A stretch of 64,000 nt of DNA from Mauremys mutica (taxonomy: Eukaryota; Chordata; Testudines; Geoemydidae), in NCBI RefSeq assembly GCF_020497125.1, contig NC_059075.1, positions 44,180,003 through 44,244,002 on the forward strand. Direction: 5' to 3'. Made by a program: the position numbers and the translations under genes. The notes under the pieces are model-generated. The model made no database searches. It was not told the origin of the DNA and saw only the letters and a list, made by a program, of their open reading frames with translations. Each line of letters opens with the position of its first letter. Within the stretch, counting starts at the first letter, position 1. Positions 22,660 to 33,440 of this stretch are shown here, piece by piece.

Positions 22660-24521
22660 GAGAGGTAAATTTTGGATCCTAATCATGTGTGCTGTTGAAA
22701 TGATGATATGAAGACTCTTACCATTCACAGAAATATTATCTCCTCATAATAATATCTCTATTAACAGTTTAATTCTCTAATCAGGAATATTTGGCCTAGA
22801 TGTGAATATTTCTGTTGCACTTTGAAATTCAATATAGTCCCTTCAGAACGTACAAAGATTGGAGTTCTCTTTCAGGAAGCTTCTTTTCAGGAGTATTTAT
22901 TACCCTTTGATTCAATTCTCTTTGACTTTTTTTCAATTTATAAGCGAAATAAATGTCAGCTTTTGATGTCCTGTCAAAAATGGATGCATTTCTACAAAGT
23001 AAATGATTAGTTGCAGTGAGACTGTTTCTGAATAAATATTTTTAAATAAACTAAACAAATGCATTGCTTTGATGTCTAAACCGAAGTGATCTTAAATTCC
23101 ATCTGACATGTAAAAACTGCATCTGACGATGTGCAAGCTTCAGTGATAATCTTAGTTTCTTTAAGTATTTTAAGGAAACAAGATACAACATAGTATTGTT
23201 TCTCCTGGATTGCTTTTGTGCAAGACTTGTGGATTGATACTGGTATGAAAAACACTTTAACTTGTTTTATTACATGAAGGTAAAAGATAATGAAACTTCT
23301 TAATCACCCAAGAAAGGGTGAAAAAACTATAATATAATCAAATATAAGAAAACTTTCCAGCTATATTCCACAGAGGAATGGGTAGTTCATAATTTTTTCT
23401 ATTATACTGTAGCAATAATAGCATTTAATGCCTTTCTACATGGTGATGGGGGGAATGTTGCAGGTTAAACAAACGTTCTTTGTTAAGCAATAACTGTATT
23501 TCAGACCACACCGGAGAGTGACACACCTGCACAACTGCTTTTCTATCTTTGCCCCAGTAGGGAGGTGTTTTGTAGAGGCCTGTTTTTTGGTGGTGGTTTG
23601 TGTATGAAAACCAATGAATTGCTACTGTTGTGGGTTAGACCCTCATGGTGGAATAAATTGCTATACTGTCCATGCTGGGCTCCCAAAAAATGGTGGTGAA
23701 ACACGTGGTCGAGGTCTATCAGGGACTGTCACAGGACAAGTTCCTTCATCCAGGATTTCTCTTTGCAAGCAGTCCTCACACACTTCTATGTAGACTCACC
23801 ACACTGTACTATATTTACAAAGTCTTATGTAGTTTGATGTCCCATCACCATAAGGTTTAAGTTGAAGCTTGGGAAAAGCCTTAGGCCCTGGGGGATGTAG
23901 GGGGTGGGAAAGAGAAATCTCCTCTCACTGAGATCCTGAGCTTCCTGCCTTTCCTCCCTGGGTCGTGTTCTTTAAATAGATAGGTGCTTTTATTAGGGAC
24001 ACCAGCTTCCATGAACTCCTCATTGAGTTCAGTAGCCGCTTTTAAAGTAGTGAGTTGGTGATTCTGCACTCAACCCTAGTGACCTTGGGGAGACACTGCA
24101 ATATCTGTTCCAAAATAAGTGAGTTCATGACCTCCCCAACTCCTTGGTTGTCTGAGCTCAGACACCTACTGGTCCAGTCTCATAACTTTTGGGCAAATGC
24201 CCTAGGTCATGTCCCCTCTGATCACCCTGGCACTAGAAACTTCTGCCTTTACCATTCTGCAGACACACTCATCCAATCCAAAATTGTTGCCTTCATAGTA
24301 TCATAGTCCACAGCTTGTTCATCAGTCAGAACCATCTGAGCAGCTTGAGCTTTCCCCAAAATGTAGGGAGTCAGAGTGCCCAGGCCCTCTTTTCCCAGTA
24401 TCCTGATGCTAACCTCTCAACCATTAACAAAAAAGCATTGGGGTCATCTGTTGGGCCCATTTTGCACAGCCTCATGCTCATTACGTGGTTATCACACTCT
24501 ATCAATGGAATGGGGGACTGT
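22660..24521. other. unannotated AT-rich DNA
   Basis: No feature recognised. ORFs of 60-110 codons lack domains. Confidence 0.4.
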
Positions 24522-25421
24522 GGCCAATGGGAGCTTTGGGGGAGGTACCTGCAGGTGAGGGCAGCACATGGAGCCCTCTCCCTCCCACCTTCCCCAGAGG
24601 CCATAGGGATGTGGTGCTGGCTGCTTCCAGGAGCAGCGTGGGGCTAGGGCAGGCAGGGAGCCTGCCTTAGCCCTGCTGCATGCGGCTGCCACCCCAGAGC
24701 CGCTCAAGGTAAGCAGCGCTGGGCCAGAGCCCACACCCTGAACCCTTCCTCCCCCCCCCGCCCTGAGCCCCCTGCTGTACCCCGCACCCTTCCTGCACCC
24801 CAACCCCCTACCCTGAGCCCCCTCCTGCACACCACACCCCGTAGGCGCCAACTTTCCCCGGCACCAGTGGGTGCTCGTGCCCCCCGCCCCTGGCCCTGCC
24901 CCGACTCCACCCTTTCCCTGCCCTGTCCCCATTCCAACCCCTTCCCCAAAGTCCCCGCCCCAACTCTGCCCCCCCGTCCCTATTGGACCACTTCCCCAAA
25001 TTCCTGCCCCAGCCCTGCCTCTTCCCTGAGCACGCTGCATTCCCCCTCCTCCTCCCTCCCTCCCTCCCAGCGCTTGCCACGAGAAACAGCTGTTTCACGT
25101 GGCAAGCTCTGGCAGGTAGGGGGAAAAAGCGGGCACGCGGCATGCTTGGGGTGGAGGCGGAGGTGGGGTGGAGGTGGAGGTGAGCTGGGGCAGGGGGGCG
25201 GGGCGGGGAGCTGCCGGTAGATGCAGAGCACCTACCAATTTTTCCCCGTGGGTGCTCCAGCCCTGGAACACCCATGGAGTCGGCGCCTAAGCCGCAACCC
25301 CTCCCACACCTCGCACTCCCTCCTGCACCCCAACCTCCTATCCCAGCCCTTCATTCATGCATCTGCATGCAATTTTCCCACCCAGATGTGGCTCTCGGGT
25401 CAAAAAATTTGCCCACCCCTG
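24522..25421. mobile_element. GC-rich hAT-type element, split by another insertion
   Basis: The right end reads aaaaaatttgcccacccctg, a typical hAT-style tip (caggggtgggcaaatttt on the other strand). The body has long C-rich runs of the type ccctgagccccctcctgcac. The left tip is missing. A separate element occupies 24844-25287, and the same C-rich text resumes after it. Several ORFs of 110-180 codons in this block reflect low-complexity GC-rich sequence. Confidence 0.65.
24844..25287. mobile_element. inner palindromic-ended element flanked by TA
   Basis: Begins ggcgccaactttccccggc. The reverse complement of its end begins ggcgccgactccatgggtg. The subterminal words gtgggtgctcgtgcc and gggtgctccag are also inverted. 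A TA dinucleotide precedes (24842-24843) and follows (25288-25289), and outer-element text continues on both sides. TA flanks suggest a mariner-like mover, but two bases are weak evidence. Confidence 0.55.
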
Positions 25422-25814
25422 GTCTAGGGGTCACTAAAGAACAGTGGAATGCATGGACTAGAAGGAGCAAGATTTGCCATCGTGGCAGCCACGCCTACTG
25501 TCCTCTCTATCCCTGGGATCCACCATGACACTACTGGAGCTTCATTGTCCTGATCCTGAAAAACATTCTGATGAGACTGGGCAAGAGAAAGGAAGCCAGA
25601 TGACATTTCCACCAGTTTTGGCTGAATCTGAACACCTCCCTGGAATGTGAGACTTGGGTTCCTGCAGTCATCACCTTCTGCCTTTCATTTCCCTTCCCCA
25701 CCTTATTTCTTCCCTGTCCTATCTTTCTCTTTTTGCCTTCTTTCTAATAAGAGCCTGGCTTAATAGACCAAGACAACTTCTCCCTTTTCAACAGGGCTGT
25801 GAGCCTGTTACCCA

Positions 25815-26175
25815 ATAGTGGTGTAACAAGACCCCTGAGAGCCCCGATGCAAGAATGGGTTAGGGCCCCCCTTCCTGATTCTGAAATTTGCTCCCAGCCT
25901 CAATCAAGCCTCCCTGTCCTCTAGCTCCTGCCTAGCTCTCAGAGGCCACTTAAGACAATCTGCTGCTCTAGGCCCACTGCAGGTTGCAATGCCTAGAGTA
26001 GGGAGCTGGGCCCAGCCCTATGGGTAACACAAACTGCTGCTGTGGAGTGAGTGTGCAGGGTAGGTTCACCCTCAACCTTGGGCCCAGCTCTCACCCAGCA
26101 GCCCCTCTAGTTGAGCCTCCATAACCTCATAGGCCCTGGCACAGCTGCATCACTTCTCCCATTGTAATTACACCA
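25815..26175. repeat. possible MITE with gtgtaac tips
   Basis: The left side aatagtggtgtaacaagacc and the right side gtaattacaccatgggcc are loosely inverted (ggtgtaac against gtaattacacc). The interior is GC-richer than its surroundings and mentions no gene. Termini are approximate. Confidence 0.35.
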
Positions 26176-27584
26176 TGGGCCAGAAAGGCAGCCAAAAACA
26201 ATGCCTTAAACGGCCCAACTTTGCTAAACATTTGCCAGGTCTTGGAGTGGCCAATGAGACCATATGCTGAGCTTGTGAGGCTGAAAGGGAAAGTGTGCAC
26301 AAGGGAGAAAAGCTGCTTTTTTTTCTGTCCCCTTTTGTGTGCATTTTATCGTCTTTTGTTTTAAAGAAAGCAGGACCAGACTTCAACAGCAAGAGCTCAA
26401 GATCATCTAAATTAACTTTTATTTTTTTTCCTTCCAGAAAGGACCATTAAGACTATCTATAAGACTGTCAAACAGATGTTTGACCTGTAAAAGATTCTAT
26501 ACAATGAAAAGAAATAAGGGATATTGTTCAGAAGACAGCCTTACTTACATTTCAAATGCCTTAACTGATTTTCCTTCTTTTTCTGTATCTCTAATAAAAA
26601 TTGAGAGATTTTTAATGATGGCTGTTATAATGACCATAAATGAGCAAACTTGAGACCCTGTGTGTACAAAACAGTTAAGTATGGTTCAGGGATTAATATT
26701 GTATCCGTAAAGAAAGGTTTTGCTAACATCTTATCCCTTGCTGGATTTGAGCCACCCTCTAATCACCACAGCAAGCAGTCAGTCTCCTTCTGGCTTTTTG
26801 GGAGGGAAGGAAGGTTAATATCTGCTGAGAGGTTTCAGATAGAAGCATCAGGTTACTCTCTTTCCACAGAAGAAAAGGTAAGGAATTTGTTATGAGGGAT
26901 TACATAAAGATGGAATATGAAAAATGTTTTCATTTTCTAAAATATCCCACTAGATGGTAAACTAATGGAAAGAGAAATTGAGTATCTTTCCAAAGAAATG
27001 GAAATGGCTGAAACTATGTATTAATATTGCTCATGGCAAGCTGGGATATCTCATTAGGTCACTGGTTCAATCCATCCCTTGCCAGTGGTACCTTTGAATC
27101 AAAATAGAGATGGTGGTCAGCATATGAAAATAGTCTTCACAAATGGTTCTTTGCATGCAAATTGAGCAGTTACACACAAGCAGGTACTTGTATGTATGAA
27201 TGCCAATTTGCACGTACGATTACAGATGTCCCCGGGCAATTTTCATCCTCAGAATTCAGTTTCTACTTCTAAAACACTTGTCCCCAACAGTGGTCGTGTC
27301 CAGGAACTATGGGCCTGAATTCCTAATGAGCCTAGCTGCGCTCATTAACCGCCCTGAGGCCTCAGCTTGTTCGGCTGACCTGCCCACTTGGCTGCAAGGA
27401 GCTTACCAGTCAGTATTTATTCTCAGCAGCAGACAGGACGCTGGCTGTGCCTGCAGCTCTGATAACTCCTGTACTTGCCTTACTCCTGCCCTGCTCCAGT
27501 CCCCTCCAGCCCTGTTCTCCTGTTTAATTCCTGACTCTGCACCATGGCTGTGGCTCTGTCTTCAGTTCTGTTTTTGGACCCTGT
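26176..27584. other. unannotated DNA flanking H2
   Basis: Mostly AT-rich and featureless. From about 27430 the sequence becomes a loose run of ctcctg/ccctgctcc words, and the same style resumes after H2 at 32455, so H2 seems to sit inside an older repetitive stretch. Confidence 0.4.
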
Positions 27585-27790
27585 GGCCTGGTCTACACTA
27601 GGACTTTAATTCGAATTTAGCAGCGTTAATTCGAATTAACCGTGCACCCGTCCACACCAGGAAGCCATTTAATTCGACATAGAGGGCTCTTTAGTTCGAA
27701 TTCTGTACTCCTCCCCGATGAGGGGAGTAGCGCTAAATTCGACATGGCTATGTCGAATTAGGCTAGGTGTGGATGCAAATCGAACTTAGT
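27585..27790. promoter_or_regulatory. left subterminal attcga motif array of H2
   Basis: About seven occurrences of ttcga or tcgaa words (for example taattcgaattta, taattcgaattaacc, aattcgacatag, gttcgaattctg, gtcgaattaggc) lie within 200 bp of the tip. In studied Harbinger transposons the Myb-like protein binds subterminal motifs, so these are candidate binding sites. No binding has been shown here. Confidence 0.5.
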
Positions 27791-27974
27791 AGCTCCGGGA
27801 GCTATCCCACAGTGCACCACTCTGTTGACGCTCTGGACAGCAGTCCGAGCTTCGATGTTCTGACCAGCCACACAGGAAAAGCCCCGGGAAAATTTGAATT
27901 CCTTTTCCTGTCTGGACAGTTTGAATCTCATTTCGTGGTTGGACATCGGGGCGAGCTCAGCAGCACCGGCAGCA

Positions 27975-28498
27975 ATGCAGAGCTCTCCAGCAGAGGAGTT
28001 CATGTAATCTCTGAATAGAAAGAGGGACCCAGCATAGACTGACCAGGAAGTCTTGGATCTGATCGGTGTGTGGGGTGAGGAGTCTGTGCTTTCGGAGCTG
28101 TGCTCCAAAAAACGGAATGCAAAGACCTACGAGAAGGTCTCCAAAGCCATGAGAGACAGAGGATACAGGCGGGATGCAACGCAGCGCCGCGTGAAAATCA
28201 AGGACCCCAGACAAGGCTACCAAAAAATCAAAGCGGCAAACGGACGCTACGGAGCCTGCCACCACTGCCCCACCAGTGACCATGGACTCTGACGATGGGA
28301 CAGTGTTGACGGCCAGTTCCTCGGCGATGTTCGCGGACGGGGAAGATGAGGAAGGGTTTGTGGAGGACGAGGCAGGCGACAGCGCTTACAACGCTGGTTT
28401 CCCTGACAGCCAGGATCTCTTCATCACCGTCACGGAGATCCCCTACCAACCCTCCCCGGCCGTTATCCCGGACCCTGAATCAGGGGAAGGATCACTCG
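27975..28498 (+). pseudogene. exon 1 of H2 Myb/SANT-like partner gene, disrupted
   Basis: Starts at ATG (MQSSPAEEF) and carries a trihelix/Myb-type domain: TDQEVLDLIGVWGEESVLS, KRNAKTYEKVSKAMRDRGY, then QRRVKIKDPRQGYQKIK. Downstream is an acidic stretch (FADGEDEEGFVEDEAGDS) and FPDSQDLFITVTEIPYQPS. Two stops occur early (after EEFM and after RDPA), and a frame change near 28280 separates the Myb domain from the acidic part, so the protein cannot be made as such. The exon ends before gtaagtgc at 28499. Related Harbinger proteins bind element ends and help import the transposase into the nucleus. Confidence 0.85.
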
Positions 28499-30458
28499 GT
28501 AAGTGCTTTAAACATGTAAACTTTTATTCTTAATATAACAGGAATCTGAAGTATGTGAAAAGGAGGTCTCTATATATATGGGGATAAAACAGAAATCCTC
28601 CTGGGAGATCTCCACGAAGCTCTCCTGGAGGTAATCAAAAAGCCTCCGCAGGAGGTTCCTGGGGAGAGCTGCCTTATTGGGTGCTCCGTGGTAGCACACT
28701 TTTCCGCGCCAGGCTTTCATGAGGTACTCAGGGAGCATTGCCTCCCCGAGCACGGCTGCATAGGCCCCTGGTTTGTGCTGGCTTTCACGCAGCATGCGCT
28801 CTCTATCTCCTTCAGTGACCCTCCTCAGGGCGATCTCGCTCGGCGACTCCTGCATCTAATTAGGAAAATTACCATAATGTTACGCCTGGTCCAAAGTATT
28901 TTAAAAAATTCTCCGGACAGACGGCGTAGCAGAGAGTCAGCACGCTGCTGCGTGACAAGCGTAACGGGAAGCCAAAGAATCAAATGGACGCTCATGGAGG
29001 GAAGGAGGGAGGGGGGGGGCTGAGGACGCAAGCTATCCCACAGTTCCTGCTGTGTCCAAAAATCATTTGCATTCTTGGCTGAGCTCCAAATGCTTCTAGG
29101 GTCAAACACAGGGTCCGCGGTGGTTCAGGGCATAGCTCGTCAATGTACAGCCACCCCCCACCCCCAGAAGGAAAAGGGAAAGAAATCGTCTCTTGACTCT
29201 TGTAAATGTCACCCTATGTGTACTGAATGCTGCTGGTAGACGCGATGCTGCGGCACGCTACGGTAGCATCCTCGCCCCCCCTCCCCCGCCTCATGGGTGA
29301 CTGATGGTGCAAAACGACTGGTACCCGTCCTCATCATCAGCCTTGCGGTAGATGGTGTAGTGCAATAGGACTGCTACCTGTCCTCATCATCAGCCCATAA
29401 GTAGACGGCCTGCTAACCGTCTTCATCATAGCAACAGGGGGCTGAGCTCCATCAGCCCCCGCCCTTCATGTGTAAAGAAAAGATTCTGTACTGCCTGGAC
29501 TATCATAGCAACTGGAGGCTGCCTTACTCTCATTTCATTTCCCTAACAAGTCACTGTTTCTTATTCCTGCATTCCTTATTACTTCAGCATACAAATGGGG
29601 GGGACACTACAACGGTAGCCCAGGAAGGCTGGAGGAGGAGGGAAGCAACAGGTAGGTTGTTGCAGGGGCACCCCCTGTGAATGGCACGCAGCTCGTCATT
29701 CCTGTGGGATCTGACACAGAGCGGCTGTGCTCTGTAGTTCTCTGATACACTAAAACCCTAGTACAGTTGCCTCATATTCTAGGCGGGACTGTTTCTATTT
29801 TTAGATACCATAAAGGAGGGATTGACTCCGGGAGTCATTCCCAGTTTTGTCTTTTGCGCCCCCGGCCGATCTCGGCCAGGGGCACCTATGACAGCAGCAG
29901 AAGGTGTAGTGCAATAGGACAGCTACCCGTCATCACCTTGCCAATTTACATTGGCGTGGTTGATGGTGCAATATGGCTGATAACCATCTCTGCTGTCATG
30001 CAAAAGCAAATGAATGCTGCTGTGTAGCGCTGCTGAATCGCCTCTGTCCGCGGCATCTAGTACACATACGGTGACAGTGACAAGAGGCAAAACAGGCTCC
30101 ATGGTTGCCATGCTATGGCGTCTGCCAGGGCAATCCAGGGAAAACGGGCTCGAAATGATTGTCTGGCGTTGCTTTCCCGGAGGAAGGAATGAGTGACTAC
30201 ATTTACCCAGAACCACCCGCAACAATGAAATTTGCACCATCAGGCACTGGGATCTCAACCCGGAATTCCAAGGGTCGGGGGACACTGCGATGGGGTGGAA
30301 CAGGGGCAGAGTTTATGCTTTCCGGATTGCCTGCTGCAGGAGTGCGGACGAGATAGGTGCTGTGCATGGTGTCGTTCACAGACACAGACTAGACTGTGTT
30401 CATTGTTCGCAGAAATGTATCTTTGCAAGGAATTCACTCCCTCTTTCCCATCACACAG
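28499..30458 (+). other. intron of H2 partner gene
   Basis: Donor ggtaagtgc (GT at 28499-28500) and acceptor cccatcacacagct (AG at 30457-30458) bound 1960 bp. Exon 1 ends one base into a codon and exon 2 supplies the other two, so splicing keeps the frame (GEGSL-A-STVSRPATAS). H3 has the same acceptor sequence at 63779-63780 on -. The intron holds low-complexity text and repeated cgtcctcatcatcagcc words, plus an antisense ORF at 28508-28855. Confidence 0.75.
28508..28855 (-). CDS. 115-codon ORF of unknown function in the H2 intron (candidate third Harbinger gene)
   Basis: The - strand frame starts ATG at 28855 (MQESPSEIALRRVTEGDRER) and continues through EYLMKAWRGKVCYHGAPNK and NLLRRLFDYLQESFVEISQE to a stop at 28508. 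Composition is that of a folded, charged protein, not a low-complexity shadow, while flanking frames are full of stops. The bases just upstream read ttttcctaattag before ATG, a usable 3' splice site, so it could be a terminal exon. It runs the same way as the transposase. No domain is recognised. It could also be a chance frame in intron sequence. Conservation in other copies cannot be checked here because H3 is cut by the window end. Confidence 0.35.
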   Translation of the reverse strand: MQESPSEIALRRVTEGDRERMLRESQHKPGAYAAVLGEAMLPEYLMKAWRGKVCYHGAPNKAALPRNLLRRLFDYLQESFVEISQEDFCFIPIYIETSFSHTSDSCYIKNKSLHV

Positions 30459-30865
30459 CTTCGACTGTCTCCAGACCTGCCACAGCATCCCCCTCACAGA
30501 GGCTGGCAAAGATTAGGCGGCGAAAGAGAAAGACACAGGACGAGATGATCGCTGAAGTTATGGGGTGCTCCCGAGCCGAGGCGGACCAGCAGAGCCAGTG
30601 GAGGGAGACCCTCTCTCTGTACCAGCGCTCACAAAGCGAACGGGAGGAGAGGTGGCGTGAGGAAGACAAGCAGGTGACTCAAACGCTGCTTGGACTAATG
30701 AGGGAGCAAACAGACACGCTCCGGCGCCTTGTGGATGTTCTGCAGGACCGCAGCCAGGAGGACAGAGCCCCCCCGCAGTGTATCTGCAACCGCCCTCCCC
30801 CGCCACAAAGTCCCATACCTCCCGTCACCCAAAGTAACCAGAAGGAGTGGCGCCAGGGGCCGTGA
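30459..30865 (+). pseudogene. exon 2 of H2 Myb-like partner gene
   Basis: After the acceptor the frame reads STVSRPATASPSQRLAKIRR, a basic block (RRRKRKTQDEM) that may be a nuclear localisation signal, then a long charged, probably coiled helix (WRETLSLYQRSQSEREERWR, QTLLGLMREQTDTLRRLVDV), and ends in a proline-rich tail (CICNRPPPPQSPIPP) with a stop at 30863-30865. This exon has no internal stop. It closely matches the H3 exon at 63309-63778. It is listed as part of a pseudogene because exon 1 is broken. Confidence 0.85.
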
Positions 30866-31690
30866 AAACTGTCACTGCACCCCAGCAGAGTGCTCAAGTA
30901 CACAAAAGCTCTCATACCCTAATTTTTGAGAAGTCCTTCCCTTCCTGACTCACCCTAGCCCCAATCCCAGTTTCATCCCCTGACTGTCTGGTTAATTATT
31001 AAAAATACTTTGCTGTTAATTACTGTTTCCGTCATGCTTTTTTACACAACACTGCGTTTGCAGGGGTGGGTGGGGAAGGGGGTAGGGTATTGCATAGGAC
31101 AGTCACCTTTAGCAGGGTACAGAGATGGGGGCAGGATCAGCAGCAGGTCACACACACAGTGCAGTCAGTAGGCACCCTGGTCGGTATGGGAGGTGGTTTG
31201 CAGGTTCTGTGTGGGTGGGGGGGTACGTGACTTTGTAGCGGGGGAGGGGGGTTACAGATCTCATGCAACGGTCCCTGTCCTGGACCACAGAGCCACGCAG
31301 CAGAGGAATCTGTATCTGTTCTCCCCCGCCACAAGGCCACATAGCCCCCGCACACAGAGTCCCAAAAAGGAGGGATGGCAGGCTCCGTTGAAACAACCAG
31401 TCCGGCACTGCAGACCGCTCTGGGAGCAGGAGCCTGTCATTCCTCGAGTTTAGAGGTGGTCTTTACATCACCGCACACCCTACCCAGCACAGTCTGCGTC
31501 CCAGTTTCAACCCTTTAATGCAAAGTCATCAATAAAGAAACCTTTGTAAAGTTACAGTGGAACATGTATTTTATTTTTAAACGTGTGTTGGAAGCGGGGT
31601 GGACAGGGTATGTAACTGCAGATGCTGGTCAACAGTAACTTGGTAAAGAAACAGGGGCAGGTTCAGCTTCTCTGTAAAGAAACTGAACAG

Positions 31691-32110
31691 TCACAGGTCA
31701 CGCTGCTCGCTGCTCGCTGGTACTTGAAGAGTTCCTTGTCGCTGTGCAAGGTGCCTGCATAGGGCTTCACGAGGCAGGGCATTAGCGGGTAGGCTGGGTC
31801 CCTTATCGATCACTATAGGCATCTGCACATCCCCAAGAGTTATTTTGTGGTCCGGGAAGAAACTACCTTCCTGCAGGCGTCTAAACAGAGCAGAGTTCCT
31901 GAAAACACGCGCGTCATGAACTTTGCCTGGCCACCCGACGTTGATGTTGGTAAAACGTCCACCATGGTCCACCACTGCTCGCAGCACCATTGAAAAGTAG
32001 CCCGATTTCTCAGCAGCTGACTGTGGAAGAGGTGGACGATAAAGTGCGAGGAGTTGACAACGGCCATAACTGCCGCGGGCTCCGTGCTCGCAGTGCTGTG
32101 GTGCCCGTGC
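31691..32110 (-). pseudogene. H2 Harbinger transposase, internally deleted
   Basis: Against the intact H3 gene, the start codon is ACG, not ATG, and about a dozen bases are missing just after it. A large deletion equivalent to H3 positions 61245-61839 joins the N-terminal helix directly to GYFSMVLRAVVDHGGRFTN. This removes the helix-turn-helix and the first catalytic aspartate and shifts the frame. The segment KVHDARVFRNSALFRRLQEG and DHKITLGDVQMPIVI remains. A frameshift then follows, and the region with the catalytic glutamate is absent. An AATAAA (on -, about 31570) follows. The protein cannot catalyse transposition. Confidence 0.88.
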
Positions 32111-32289
32111 TGTCACTGAGCAGAAAAGTGCACGAACAGATTGCCCGCAGGCGCTTTCGGGGAGGGAGGGAGGGAGGGCGTGATTGATGGTTCAATGATG
32201 ACAGTTACCCAAAACCACCCTCGACACATTTTTTCCCCCAGCAGGCATTGGGGGGAAATCCCAGAATTCCAATGGGCAGCGGGGAGTGC

Positions 32290-32450
32290 AAAGAATCAAA
32301 TGGTCCAAATTCGACGCTGGCCCCGTTACTGTGGACTCACACAGTCGAATTAGTGTTTTTAGTGTGGATACACAAATTCGATTTCATAAGGTCAATTCCA
32401 CAAATTCGACTTAAGTTGATTCGAAATAGTCTTGTAGTGTAGACATACCC
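32290..32450. promoter_or_regulatory. right subterminal attcga motif array of H2
   Basis: Five motif copies (aaattcgacgctgg, agtcgaattag, aaattcgattt, aaattcgactta, gattcgaaatag) lie next to the right tip, mirroring the left end. Candidate sites for the Myb-like protein. Confidence 0.5.
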
Positions 32451-33006
32451 TCTGTGTCATTCCTGGCCCCTGACTCTAGGCCTGACTGCCCATGTTCTGG
32501 TGTGTGACAATTTGAAATAAGTTAATGGTCTTAGTCTGGCTCCAGGGACTAGATGCCCACATCTGAGAACCCATGACAATCACTAGCATCCTTAATGGAA
32601 GATTCAGCAAAAGACTGAATCAATATGGAGACTGAGTGATAATCTCATCCCTAGAGGGGATCACACCGTCCCAAAACGGAGGTACAGGGCAGTGTGGGAA
32701 AATCTGCACTGCTGATGGCCATGCTGTGTCTGTTTTGTAGAAACACAGAGGACGTTAAGTCTTTATATCTGCAACTCCAGCTCCTTTGATGGTGTTACAT
32801 TTGCTTACAAAAAATATTTCCCTGCAGAACGGGATAAGATGGGGTGAGCAGTTTCCATAAACTTGGGTATCTATAGCTGAATCAACCCTGATTTTGGTGG
32901 GGCTCTGTTTGTGTGCAGGTGTCTACCCATGTGCATAAGTGCTGAATTGGCATGCAATGTATTTGTTAATTTGAAAAATAGAGTTCTTAGATTTTAAGCT
33001 CGTAGT
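32451..33006. other. unannotated DNA
   Basis: The first 60 bases continue the ctcctg-type text seen left of H2. The rest shows nothing recognisable. Confidence 0.35.
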
Positions 33007-33440
33007 CATAGAATTTAAGGCCAGAAAGGGTCACTAAATCATATTGTCTGACTTCCTGTATATCACAGGTCACCAATACCACCCAGTGCCCACACACTAA
33101 ACACAATAACTGAAATTAGACCAGGCTTTGGGGACTAAACTATTATGTATTACAAGGCAAGAACAGGAGGAACTGAGAAGCACCAGTGCCTGAGGCCCCT
33201 GCAATGGTAGGGAATTAAGTGAGATATAGTCAGAGGATCCCAAACAGTGAGCCACAGCTCTCATTGCAGAGGAAGGCAAAAAGCCTTGCCAAGGTCGCTG
33301 TCAATCTGACCTCGGAGAAAATTCCTTCCTGACTGCACATATGATGATCATGTTAGCAACACACATGACTGAGCATTTTAGCAAGAACCAGCCAGCCAAG
33401 CACATGGGGAGACAAAAACTGAGAATACAGTGAAGGAGAA
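33007..33440 (-). mobile_element. CR1 LINE 3' part, - strand
   Basis: The + text opens catagaatttaaggccagaa and continues with gactagac-like and ttccttcctgactgcac words in the order of an inverted turtle CR1 3' region (tail at the left). No open frame remains. Old and 5'-truncated. The family call is from word pattern, not protein. Confidence 0.65.

Larger units (their letters stand above)
27585..32450 (-). mobile_element. Harbinger/PIF element H2, full length but defective
   Basis: Left tip ggcctggtctacacta and right tip tagtgtagacataccc are inverted copies over their inner ten bases. Both ends are packed with attcga/tcgaat words. Inside, the Myb-like partner gene runs on + (27975-30865, two exons) and the transposase remnant on - (32110-31691), convergent as in H3. 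Total length is 4.87 kb. A clear TWA duplication is missing; TGT precedes the left tip, and TGT appears two bases past the right one. Nominal strand follows the transposase. Confidence 0.9.

Noticed and set aside
24492..25040. 182-codon - frame rich in Gly
   Set aside because: Low-complexity translation of C-rich repeat DNA, crossing the border between two nested elements.
27030..27090. tRNA-like B box (ggttcaatcc) as a second SINE
   Set aside because: No A box at the proper distance and no CR1-like tail.
30290..30865. 191-codon + frame as a single exon
   Set aside because: Only the part after the acceptor at 30458 matches the H3 partner protein; the start is intron read-through.
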